Below, in pieces: positions 1 through 10,757 of a DNA stretch of 47,137 nt. The first letter of the stretch is position 1. Each line of letters starts with the position of its first letter. Under the pieces are notes generated by a model. It did no database searches. It was not told where the DNA came from and saw only the letters and a list, made by a program, of their open reading frames with translations. Source of the stretch: Amphimedon queenslandica (lineage: Eukaryota; Porifera; Demospongiae; Haplosclerida; Niphatidae); contig NW_003546582.1 of assembly GCF_000090795.2 (NCBI RefSeq), positions 41,122-88,258 on the forward strand, read 5' to 3'. The translations under genes were made by a program, and so were the position numbers.

Positions 1-600
1 AAGTCTAATCACCCCAAAAACAGTAAAATATGTGACCTTAATGCTTTAAATAAGCCTTGTTCCCCCCAAAAAAGTTGATTTAGAAAGTAGTACTGACAAT
101 ACTGCTTTGGTACTGCCTTGCTCAAAAAAAGATGATAAATTAATTGTTTCAATTAATTTGAAAGACCTAAAAACCAAATGTAATGTCAAAGATAATGATA
201 GTTGTAGTAGTCCCATTGTACCTATAAAAGTTTCAAACATTAAATGTAAACCAAAACATGATAAAACCAAGTGGCTGGTGTTCCCACAATACTTTAAAAC
301 TTTAGAGCAAAGCTTGCAATGTACTTGTTTTCTTTGTTTCTTATCTGGTTGAATAAATTGACCTAAATTTAAATTTACCTAAAACTTTCATTTATTATGT
401 GGCTCAATTACTTACCATCTTTTGCAGGAAACCCAAAATAATCCCAAACTTTGCTGGTAGCGCCACTAGGTGCCAATAGATGTGTTTTTGGAAGAGAGCA
501 AGAAGCCATCTGTTGTTGTGATTAATCTTAAACAAGCTGTCTGACCACATGTTTACACAGTGCGCATGCGCATTACATATGCCACGTGGTATTCGATAGT
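1..600. other. No recognisable gene
   Basis: AT-rich sequence. A short open frame at 107-352 (+) gives an 81-residue lysine-rich peptide with no family I recognise and no convincing splice partners. It could be an exon of something beginning outside the window, or chance. Confidence 0.4.
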
Positions 601-679
601 TAACCATTTTAATATCGCGATAGTGATAGTACTGTACTATTGAGATAGTGATAACTATCGATACTATCGCCCAGCACTA
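601..679. repeat. hAT-like terminal sequence
   Basis: Read on the minus strand from 679, the sequence starts TAGTGCTGGGCGATAG and continues with many short CTATCG/CGATAG inverted motifs. This is typical of hAT element ends. It abuts the truncated transposase frame exactly. An imperfect 8-bp match (CTCGATAG at 680-687, TTCGATAG near 592-599) might be a target-site duplication, but I could not find the second terminus. Confidence 0.45.
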
Positions 680-1588
680 CTCGATAGAAGCCAATTAAGT
701 TCTCATTAACACTAAAAGAATCACTATCTACCCAGCAAAAGCAAATGACAAACTGCTCACGGTTTGAGGAATCTGTTACTTCATCTGCCATCAACGCATA
801 GTAAGCATTATCGTGCACATGTTTAGATATTTTACGAAGGATGGAATTGCCCATGATTTGTAAAATTTCATTCTGAATTTCTCCAGACGTGTACTTTTCA
901 CACTCTTTTGGCAGCCATGTTTGCAAGGCAGGATCTGTTTCACTTTGAAGCTTTAATAGCTGAATAAAATTCCCCTCATCACTGCTGTGACCCCTAAGTG
1001 CCAAGCCTTGCCGAGCAGAATACTTGATTGACCTAATTATAACATGCAACATCCTACGATTGACTTGCCTTTCCTCACTCAATGACCTCTGCATAGTGAG
1101 TGCAATATCTTCACATTGCTCAGGAAGAGTGTGGATATCAACTGCTTCCTTATGGCAATCACTTACTTCATGCTTCTTAAAGGCAGTGGTCGCATTCTTC
1201 CAATTGGAGAAGCCTCGGGTAGTAAAGGAATCTTCACGCTTTGATGATTTCAGCTGTCCAGATTCCACTGCTTTCATACAGTACCAGCAGAACACGCTGT
1301 CATTGGACTCATTATAGTGCAGCCAAGAAAACTGCTTTGTCCAATAAGGTTTAAATGAGCAAAACTTGTCCCCAAACTTCTTTTTAGGAAACGGTAGTCA
1401 TCAGAAGGTTGATTGGGCTTTGATGGAATGGCCACTTGAACTGGATTATCAGTTCTAGCTGGTGACAAACTGGAGCTGCTTTGTTCACTGCCTGGAATTT
1501 CATTGCTGTCTGGAACAGCTGGAGCTGATGGAGTATTGCAGGATAACCTGACAAATCCCATTGATAACAAGTTAGACTGCTTAGACAT
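609..1588 (-). pseudogene. Truncated, frameshifted hAT-type transposase (ZMYM1/TTF zinc-finger plus DUF4371 type)
   Basis: Read on the minus strand from 1588, a Ser/Pro-rich N-terminus leads to KPNQPSDDYRF. The frame then shifts near 1385-1400 into PFPKKKFGDKFCSFKPYW, which runs without a stop through SWLHYNESNDSVFCWYC. This is the TTF/MYM-type zinc-finger start of ZMYM1-like, hAT-derived transposases. Next come SNWKNATTAFKKHEVSDCHKEA and a DUF4371-like core (LALRGHSSDEGNF; ALMADEVTDSSNREQ). After ENLIGFY the frame enters a different element's terminus (601-679), so the catalytic C-terminal half and dimerisation domain are missing. A small intron at 1385-1400 instead of a frameshift is possible, but the 3' truncation means a relic either way. 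Confidence 0.75.
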
Positions 1589-1901
1589 GCTTCTTCACCT
1601 GCAATAATAACAGTTTTAATAATTATTTTTATTAATAATAATGATTATAAATATTAAATAACTAGATAATTTTAATAAAATGGCAGCTCTCAAAGATTGG
1701 CAGGGCAGGTGCCATACCTGTTCTATAGGCAGCGACGCCTCTGCACGAAGTAGGTATATTGATACATGCATCAAATAGCATTAGGAAATTGAAGTTGTAT
1801 AGCTCTGTGATTTTGGTGAGCAATGTCACACAAAGAATGGTGTGCCATACTTTTATCAATCTGCATACTTGTATCCTAATGATGATTCTGATAGCAAATT
1901 A

Positions 1902-2437
1902 GATACCGTAGGTCAGAATATATTTGCGGCTGCTTATTTTTGCGATAATAAAAACTAATAAAAAGGTTCAATTAAATACCATGGAAACCAATCGATTGTT
2001 GCTATGACAATAAGACCACGTATTTATACAATTACAGTGTTCAGCAGCTACTTATCTATTCTTTAGTAGATTTAGTGGGAGCCATCCAATTCTCCATCCG
2101 CTATCTTCTTGTATGGACCACTACCTTTGAGCTCTTTGCTGCAAATCCTTGCTGCTCCACTTGCTGGTGATAATTAACCACGCCCAAGTTAATAAATGGG
2201 AGGAGAGTCCCACAAATGGGCCAAGATATGGCGGGGAGAGTGAAGGGAGTAGCTCTGGTTGAAACAGCTCCAAAGAGATTAAGGATTAGTAACAGCAAGA
2301 ACAACAGCCCAAGAACACTGCAACAGAGTCTTTTGCTATTAATATTGTGGATTTAAAAATTAAAATTGCATTTTTAACCATGGTAATTGCTGAGTGCGGG
2401 ACAAAATCGCGAATATATCCTGACCTACGGTATTCCA
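1902..2437. mobile_element. Small inverted-repeat element (MITE-like)
   Basis: About 27 bp at 1902-1928, starting GATACCGTAGGTCAG, is repeated inverted at 2409-2437 with few mismatches. It encloses about 480 bp with no coding sequence I recognise. The arms share TACCGTAGGTCAG and ATATATT. I see no clear target-site duplication, and the family is unassigned. Confidence 0.6.
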
Positions 2438-2689
2438 ATTGCAATCAGTCTTGATACAAGTGGCATCTGTTATGTAGCGGGGATTGTTGATGTGTCATAT
2501 ATTGTAGAGTAGAAGAATGTAATGATGATAGTGATTTTGAAGTTGACAATTTGGATGAAAATAATAGAGTGTATACCAATAAGAGAAAAGCCTACCCTCA
2601 AATGGCACTGTACAGACAGGTGTAAGCCATTATTCAAAAGTGACGTTAGTTCCATCATTGAAGTTAGATGTTAGTTTCAGGAACCCATT

Positions 2690-4440
2690 AGAGAATTGAA
2701 GAAGCATTTAGATGCGTGTGATTATTGCGCTAATAAACATTATATGACAAGATCTTTGTATGAAGTAGATCAAGTGCATCAACTTGAGTTCTCTGATCAC
2801 CTAATTCTAACTGTAATTGTTAAAAAAGATAAAAATGGTGTTGAAAAAAGTTTAAAGTACTCTGAAATTGTTTCTGACAGGATAGGTCATCCTATTGAGC
2901 GTAGTAGTAATCATACTGAGTGTAAAAGTATGCTGCGTATTTTACGTAATGCATCTGTTCGCCTTTTGAAACACTTTAATCTTGCTAAAAATGCCCATTG
3001 AACAATAGATATTATTGATTCCTCCCTTGCTGATGGTGATATAGCACAATTGAAGAAATTGAAAATCAGTGAAGCTGATGAGACTCAATTTTATAATTTG
3101 TATTACACTCTTAATGATAATGAAGATGAATGACCCTTAAGAAAACTAAGTTTAGATACTGTACTTTATTATTAGAATTCAGATGCTATTAATAAATTTA
3201 AGAAAGCTTTGTTTGATCAGGCTGTTAATGCTTGTTGTAGCTGTGAGAAGCTGTGAGAAGCTAAAAATTTAAATAGCAATGTTTGGAGTACCCTATTTGG
3301 TTACATTAGAGATTTTGATCGTACAGCATTAAATGAAGTTAAGTATACTTGTTATCATTGTAAACCTATTATTAGGAAAAATAAAGTCCCAGCACGTTAT
3401 GTACTAAATGGGTTAAAGTGTGAGCCACTACCCAAAGATTGGAAAAATTTGAATTGTTTTGAGTTACCAGTTGATACAGAGAGCCAAATGTTTTCAGACT
3501 TTTGTTTGGCTAGGCACACACACCTTAGAAGTGCTTACATATAATTCTCTCCAGGCTCTTGGAAGTGCAATGTTTTATTTACCCCTACCATTAGAAATAA
3601 CCATGGTAACTTTAAATGTGATTTCTATAGATTCAAATCATTTACCTAATCAAGAACTATATATTATTATTAATGGACAGCCTACTAAATCAAATAATGT
3701 CTGGCGTAGTTTATTTGATGTAAATAAAATAAAAGCAGCACTAAAAAAATTAAATGAAATAAATTGGCTTTATAGAAATGTAGACGATGATTCAATTGAC
3801 AAATTATCTATAAGTGTTATACAAGTAGTAAGCAATGCTGCTTGTGAAATGCTTGTAAAAGCAAATGATCAAGATTTAAGAGGCCTTTTGGCGTATATGA
3901 TTAGAAATCTAAATAGTAAAATTGCAACAGGTTTTGATAGTGGTCAATATAAATTAATGGATGTAAAAGAAGCGCTTATTGACAATTGGCAAGAGCATCT
4001 TGACTTATGCTTTCCCGCTTTTTTCCAATTAGGCAATATGGAGAGCATCATCCCAGACAAAGCTATTCAGTACAGACGTTATCATTTAGTGAATACATTA
4101 AATCAAGACTTGTAAACAAAAATTCGTGATTTCATAAAAATCATTCATATTGTCTGCACTATTACACATTGAAAATTAACAAGGCCTTCAAACTGGCATA
4201 TCTTAACAGAGTATGTAACTGGATACATAACTAAAGCAGAAAAGTCATGAACAGGACTTAATGGATGAAGTCAGCAGCTGTGTCAACATATACAGAAGGC
4301 TTTGGAAAATTGGACAAAAATTACTTTGAGCCCAAGAAGTAGGGCTATATGAAGCTAGCAATATTCTTCTCAGTGAAAGTTTATATATAAAATCAGTAAC
4401 TGTACAGTACACTCACAAGAGGAACAAAAAAATCAAAAAC
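2690..4440 (+). pseudogene. Helitron ORF, first part (DUF6570 and Helitron-like N-terminal region), decayed
   Basis: Once stops and frame changes are ignored, a nearly continuous plus-strand reading is visible. It gives KKHLDACDYCANKHY (2697 on), then SDAINKFKKALFDQAV, KVPARYVLNGLKCEPLPKDW, QLIQRAKCFQTFVWLGTH, and ELYIIINGQPTK with INWLYRNVDDDS, the signature of the DUF6570 region of Helitron proteins. It continues with WHILTEYVTGYITKAEKS and EVGLYEASNILLSE, typical of the Helitron_like_N/Rep region. At least four stops or frameshifts occur (after 3001, around 3130 and 3260, 3450-3540, 4247, 4328), so it cannot make the enzyme. The reading breaks off near 4440 and resumes at 9860. Confidence 0.8.
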
Positions 4441-4912
4441 TATTTATATTTAACACTTTGGTGGACAGGGTTAATAATTACTAAATTAACCATGTGGGCA
4501 GTAGTTTGCAATGTTGTGATAGCAGCTACATACAGTTGCTAGAACATGAAAATAGCAACAACAATGACAGATGCATCTTGCTATGAGACAAAGGGACACT
4601 TAAAGGATCTGTACAGTTCCAAACCATTGTTCCACAAGTCACTATTTAGTAATTATACAGTAATGTCGCTTAGAAATTCTATCAGAAATATAAAGCAGCA
4701 ATAACAAACAGAAATTACAAAATGAAACAATAGAGCAAGTGAATATACAATGTCCAGCAATGAATTAGAGCTTTTCTTATTTCACAATTGAAGAAAATAA
4801 GCAAGAAAGAGAGCCAAGTATCACTACCTCAATACCACGCCCACTTCTCTTCTCCACTGCTTAGCATGATCAAGAAGTCTTAAAATCACAAAAACACGAT
4901 GATTAGACGATG

Positions 4913-7900
4913 AAAGCCAAAAACGACATTCCTGTTAACGTTCAAGTTCTCGTTCATAACACTTACGCATTATGGGCTTGTCCTTAAGAGGGTGGAGTCA
5001 TGGGCGGACTAGGCCATGCCCATTGATAAGCGTGGTTTTTATCTTGCCTCAGCCTCATGTTCTGTCTTTACCTCTGTCTTCACCCAAGTTCACCGAGGAT
5101 TTCACTGCCTTTGTATTATTATTTGCTGGAACTCTGGTAAGAGTAAGAATGTGGGGTAATATCTTTTTAATTTTGTCTCTTTATTATTTAGAAATGAATC
5201 AAAGTTTTGCTATCTTTTAGGTCTGGCTTGACACACATGACTCTGGAAATCCTTGCTGATGAGCAAATTGATAATAAAGATATATTTTTGTCCCTCTCTG
5301 AGATGCATTTTGAAAGCCTTAACCAGTGTCTAAAAATTGGACAGCATGGTCTTTTTTTTCTTTATGGCAACAAATGAAAGAGGTAATAATTATTATTTTA
5401 TTATTAATTATATAAACGGGTCAGTTTTCACTTCAGGAAACTTCATCTTTGTCAACGTGCTCCTCATCAAGCACAAAACAAAAGTCAACACATCCTGGTA
5501 TAGGTACTTTCAATTTAAATGCATTTTTAAAAATTTCACTTAATAAAGATTGTGTCATGGAAAGCATCAAAGAACTGGATGTATAATACAAACAAAGGCA
5601 ATCATTAGTGGAGTCAAGGAAGCCCTCGGATCCTAGAACAATGACTGTATGGATATCCTGTAATAACTTCATTTCAACATTATTTCTGTTTAGATAATTT
5701 TGGGAGGTATGTATTCGGTTAAGGGCAGCGATGCCATTCCATTCCTGGTCCTAATCCCCGTAAGGTTGAACTCTTAAGAATATCATCACTGGAGGATGTT
5801 TTGCTGCGTGCATAAGAGTTATAATTTGGAGAAACAGCTAGTTTGACGAAGATGACACTTGCTAATTCATCTGGAATGATAATTGAAGTAGATAAAGCTA
5901 AATGGTTCTTAGAAGACTATTATAAAGATAATGATCTGAAGCCCAGCAGACATATGATGTACATTGTTTATGATAATGAAGGGGTAAGAAAATTTATGCA
6001 ATATTTTGATTGTAATTGTTGTATGTAGGACACAACTGAATTGGAGATTTTCGGTGATGATTTGTCTGATGCAGAACTTGAGCAGTCTAGCCACATAGAA
6101 CCTAAAAAAAACAAGTGACTTTAGGGACAAAAATGATAATGTGTATAAACATGGTGCGTCAAAGTATCCTAACTAAGTTGCGTTAACTTTGTCATCACTT
6201 TTTCAGCTATACATTTGCCTAGATTGATTCATGGTGTGCAATGTAGTTAGCTGTTTTGTACCTATGTCCAAAATACGGACTGTTTATTACCTGATGGGAA
6301 TCTTGTGTATTATAAAGAAAGTCAGACTTTTTGTCCCAAGTGTAGTGGAGGATCCTTTTTGAGCTTTAATGAAGATCTCTTTGCTCATCTTGCTCATTTA
6401 AAAAAAACTGAGACTCTCGTAATCATGCAGTAACATTAACTTTCATTTCATTTATTCATGTTATCACTTATCACCTTTTTGCCATTATTATGGTTCATTT
6501 ATGACATTATCATTTTATTCATGATATCACTTCATTCTCTTTGCCATTATAGATATGGTTCATTTATTACTCATTATTCATCAAAAATATGTAGTAAAAT
6601 GCGAAATAAGTCTAATGCAGATTCTAAATTATCTGGTCGTGGTTTGCTGTAAGCTGTATGAATAGCTTCTCCTAATCTGAAGAATTCATCTGAAACAATG
6701 CTTCCTTCTCAACACTCAGATTCTGCCTCTATTGCATCTAGAATGCAGTTACTTGATGGTGAACCATGATCATATGCACCTATAATTGTATAATGTATAA
6801 TGATGAAAGTACATATGACAGCATAGCATTAAGAAAAGGCAAATGATGTAGAACATTTGGGACTGCAGCTGCAGAATTTGCCATCCAGCTAGGCCTTTTT
6901 TGATGGGAGTTCCACTCAGTAACGAACTGATCTAGCTCATTTTGATTAATCTCTCAAAGCAAAATCTTACAATTTCTCTAATTCTTAATTAAAAATTAAT
7001 TAATTAGTTGGCATTTCACTTACAAGTAATATGGTAAGTGTAACTATAAGTATCCATCAACCATAATATTCTAATGAATATTATCATTAAAATCACAAAG
7101 CACACTTTGAAAAATATCTACCATTTGGCATGTTGCTTTCTAAGTTGACATCATAGTGCTTCCATCCTCCGTCGTAATAATAATACTGTTTCATTAATTT
7201 GTCATTATATACCTGATTACTCATAGATTTCCCAAAAATTAAGCTTCTTTTCCCAGAAAGACGGTCTAAATCATAATGTCTCAGAATGGGTTAGACTACA
7301 GAAAGTGTAGAAGTTTCTGTGCCCCTGAGCATCCTTGGACAACCTAAATAAATACACATAAAAAATAAAAATTTAATAGGCAAAATATCATGTCTACTGA
7401 CCTTGAGTACGTACTGTATTAACAAAATAACTGGTAATAATTTTGGGATCATTATTAGATGAAGTAACTTTTAAACGAAGTATCTTACGAGACTATCAAA
7501 ATATTATGTATATGAGAAGTAAAATGCGTAGCCTTCCAAATGCCATAAATAATTTGGGCCTTTATTGAGATATACTCGGCGTTTAAACCTTCTTGACTTC
7601 CAAACTTTTAGTACCATCTGGATCCATAACTGCTAGCAACATCATCACAGTGTCTCTATTGTATCACAAAGCACATAATTAATAATAACTTACTTCAATA
7701 GACCCTATAGGGTGCTACCTTCTACAAGCAATTATAAATATCGTATATGAGACACTGTTTGTAATCTTCTATATCCTATCCACATTCTTTAATGAAAAAA
7801 TGTCAAAATTCTCCTGCTGGGGAGCAAAACCAGGCTAAACCAATGGAAAGGAGGCCAAAAGCAGCCTTTGTGGACAAGTGCCTTGGAGTGCATTGAAGCT

Positions 7901-8575
7901 TTTTCTCAGGAGACATTCTGGGCTCTATTCTTCACTCTTATTGGTATTTATTGACACTCAAGCAAGCCACGAAGGCCTCTTGTTCCTTGTTTCCCCATGT
8001 AGCTACACGGTATCTTGCTGTCCAAATCATGAGTGTAAGTGGATACCGTAATGCAATAATTACTTGCAGAAATTAGTGCCCTATAGGGTATATACCTCGA
8101 AACTGACAACTTGTACTTTATTTGCAGTCTGCCTATAGCCAAGTAAACTCCCAGGTCCTTTTAACTCTTTCTATTAATAAATCAAATTTATACGAACCCA
8201 ATAGCATAAAAGTTACCTTAATAGCTTTCATAATATCTTCTAACGAGTTCCATGCTCTTCCAAGACCATTTGTAAATCATTGAATATGCCAAAAACTGTT
8301 TAATTAAACATAATAGAAATCAGTAATTACATTTATGCTACCTAATCTGTTTCACAGGTTGAAGTATATACTGAATCTCTTTTGTACTACATCCAATCCT
8401 CTTAAGCTCAGTAATAATACTTTTCAATTGTGCCATTTTACCACACTCCTACCAGTACTACCCATGCATTGCTCCGCCTACGCACGTGGTGCACTATTCA
8501 CACCCCAGCACACAATCTAATGAAGATCAACAAGAATTTAAGAACACGAACGTGAACGGAAATGTCATTTTCGGC
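4913..8575. repeat. Imperfect inverted-repeat pair about 3.6 kb apart
   Basis: The stretch at 4913-4962 (AAAGCC...ACGACATTCC...GTTCTCGTTC) matches the reverse complement of 8530-8575 (GAAGCC...ATGACATTTCC...GTGTTCTTAA) over about 45 bp. The pair could be the ends of an old DNA transposon inside the insertion, or two independent copies of one repeat in opposite orientation. Confidence 0.4.
5230..6430 (+). other. Degenerate coding-like fragments, weak SAM-domain resemblance
   Basis: At 5235-5345 the plus strand reads MTLEILADEQIDNKDIFLSL, then SEMHFESLNQCLKIGQHG, which resembles the C-terminal half of a SAM domain. Further on, 5843-6120 reads as an acidic segment (KAKWFLEDYYKDNDLKPS, DTTELEIFGDDLSDAELEQ). 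A frame near 6330-6410 has CPKCSGGSF and a pair of histidines. The pieces have splice-like breaks but no complete gene can be assembled. They may be exons of a dead or transposon-carried gene. Confidence 0.25.
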
Positions 8576-8640
8576 TTCTGTATTTGACTGTATGAATGCC
8601 TTCTGCAGGTGCTACTCCAAGTATCCCGTAGATTCTAGGC
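6430..8640. other. No recognisable gene
   Basis: AT-rich, with short low-complexity tracts (for example TTCATTTATTCATG-like repeats at 6440-6570). Two copies of a CCCTATAGGG palindrome lie near 7703 and 8073. The segment near 8000-8050 (TCTTGCTGTCCAAA, then GTGGATACCGTA) resembles the one at 36230-36280 inside a TOX intron, so part of it is a dispersed repeat. Confidence 0.4.
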
Positions 8641-8649
8641 TTGTTCTCT

Positions 8650-9430
8650 CGATAAAGAGAAATGGGAGAAAAGCGCTCCTTGTCTCCATAGATATTAAAT
8701 GACAGGGATTGGAAACAAAAGCGTGGGCGTAGCCCAAACTCCATTCATTTGTATTGCTGCTAGGCTGACAGAGGCTCGTTGAAATTTTTTGTCACCATTT
8801 ACCCTTGATTTTTTTTCTCTTAGAAACAATATCTCGCGAAAAAGTGTTCCTATGCAAGTGGAATTAATGCATCGAGAAGCCTAATGTATCCTCTTAATAA
8901 CTCTGTTTTCTATTGTATAGATAATTTTACTATGTTCATTTTATGGCTCTTTTAAAACCATAGAATGTATTTTTTGTCATTATAATCCCTTTTTTGAAAA
9001 CAAGCTAGAGTAAGATACAAGATCTTTATAATCATATAAAAGAGCTTTCATTTGCATATGGAATGATACTAGTTAGAGTTAGAATCCTTGAAGCATGAGT
9101 TTGTTACAACAGAAAAAGGGCGAAAAATGAAAAAATTTTGTTGTACCTCTAACTCGTTGCAAAATAACGTTGTAGAAGTAAAAACCTTGCTGCAGGTAGT
9201 CCTAAACTTTCTATATGGAACGGTAGGTATATCATAAGTAAGCGTCCTCTTGGATTTCCATAAATATCCTTCGAAGTCATTGCAGCACAGCCTCACTAAT
9301 GGAGGAGATGGGAAATCAACCAGGTATTGGGCCGGTAACCAATAGCAACATCAACTAGCCTACGCCCCCGTTTCCAATCCCTTTCATTTACTCTATTATC
9401 TATGTTGTCTCAGTTGCTTTGAGACCACGC
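8650..9430. mobile_element. Fold-back/MITE-like element
   Basis: Imperfect inverted arms of roughly 90 bp. The reverse complement of 8650-8735 (GGGCTACGCCC...GTTTCCAATCCCTGTCATTTA) matches 9355-9430 (TAGCCTACGCCC...GTTTCCAATCCCTTTCATTTA). The interior codes for nothing recognisable. The arms are diverged, so the element is old. Confidence 0.5.
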
Positions 9431-9859
9431 CCACTTCACTTTTCCATTGGTTTCTATGGCGGGTGATAGGCAATACTGTTTCCCTTCTTTCTAGGTGCTT
9501 CATATACCTTTTAGCTACTTGTGATAGCTCTTTGAACTCCACGTACATTGAAAAGCAAGAATCTGTTTTCTATTTTTTGAGTGCTTTGTGTATGAGTGGT
9601 GCAGCGAGCACTGTTTGTAGCCTAACTACACGACATTGTTTTCTCCCTCTGTAACTAATTAGAGCCACAAGAAAGCAGTTTCTAACCATAAAAACTGTAA
9701 GAAGAAGGTTAGATAAAGCCTACAAACTCTACTATCCCCGTAAAACTAGTTTAATAACTTTTAGACTCATAGCAAGGCAAGTGCCACTATAGTCGCACAT
9801 ATTGAGTCATTAATGATGTGGGCACTCGACTATAGTTGCGAGTATGCATCAAAGACTTA

Positions 9860-10690
9860 ACTAAAATAGATCAATCTTTGAAAGACATTTTTAATCCTAG
9901 CATAATTAAAGACTTTTACCCAACAAGACCAAATATAATGGAAGATGCATCACTTTACAAATTTGTGGCTAATTACAAATTTGATAAATAGTAGAAAATG
10001 GAGAAAGAGAATACACTTCGATCAAAGCCAGTCCTTCCAAACCATAGGACATTTAATCCTATGCAAGAAGCAAAGAGAAGATTTTTATTACTCGCTGATA
10101 TTTTTATTTGTGCCTTTTAGAGAAAGACCATACTCGTAATGGAAGGAGAAACAATGCTAAAAGCTTTTAGGTGTCACTGAGAAGCATCTATACATGAGAT
10201 TGGAAATCGTTTCAACAAACTACACAAATTATTAGAAGCTGAGCGTAATGGGAGGAGAACAGTCAAAATACAGCTGGTTTCACTAAAGAACTTCATGATG
10301 ACAAGAAAGGTGATAAGCCTCAATTACTGGGCGAAGTAATGAAAGTAGCTGATATTGCTGACATGCACATAAAAGTGCCTAATTTAACATTAGAGCAAAA
10401 GAGGCAATGCATAATATAGATCAAAAAAGAATTTTTTTATAAAATTAAGAGTCACCTTATAAGTCAAAAAGACAGTGAAGATTTATTAGAGAATGAATCT
10501 TCAAGACTACTTACAGCAGATAATATTAAACTATTAGTGGTGTAGGTGGAACTGCTAAATCATTTCTAATAGAGGCAATAAAATGCCTAGTTGATGACAT
10601 ATGGCATCCAAAAAGTGAAATTTTGTGCTATAGTGGCACCAATAGGTGTAGCCACATTCAATGTAACTAACAATACATAGATTATTTCAT
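9860..10690 (+). pseudogene. Helitron ORF, second part (start of helicase), decayed
   Basis: Plus-strand reading resumes with IIKDFYPTRPN, then ASLYKFVANYKFD and REDFYYSLIFLFVPFRE, all typical of the region just before the helicase of Helitron proteins. After several stops it reaches GVGGTAKSFLIEAI (10539 on) and IVAPIGVATFNV (about 10630-10665), the Walker A region and the following helicase motif. The glycine before the Walker lysine is alanine (TAKS instead of TGKS). A stop follows and the reading ends shortly before the fold-back element at 10758, so most helicase motifs are absent. Confidence 0.8.
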
Positions 10691-10757
10691 ATGAAGAGTA
10701 CTAAAGAGTACGAAATAAGCTGTATTCTTTATTCTTTAAAATACCTTCTGTTTGTCT

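Larger units (their letters stand above)
4440..9860. mobile_element. About 5.4 kb of DNA inserted in the Helitron ORF (nested repeats)
   Basis: The Helitron reading stops near HKRNKKIKNY (about 4440) and resumes with IFNPSIIKDFYPTRPN at about 9870. In Helitron proteins these segments are close neighbours, so the DNA between is best read as inserted. Inside are imperfect inverted repeats (4913-4962 with 8530-8575; 8650-8735 with 9355-9430) and scattered short open frames without clear homology. I see no intact transposase. The exact ends of the insertion are unresolved. Confidence 0.55.
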
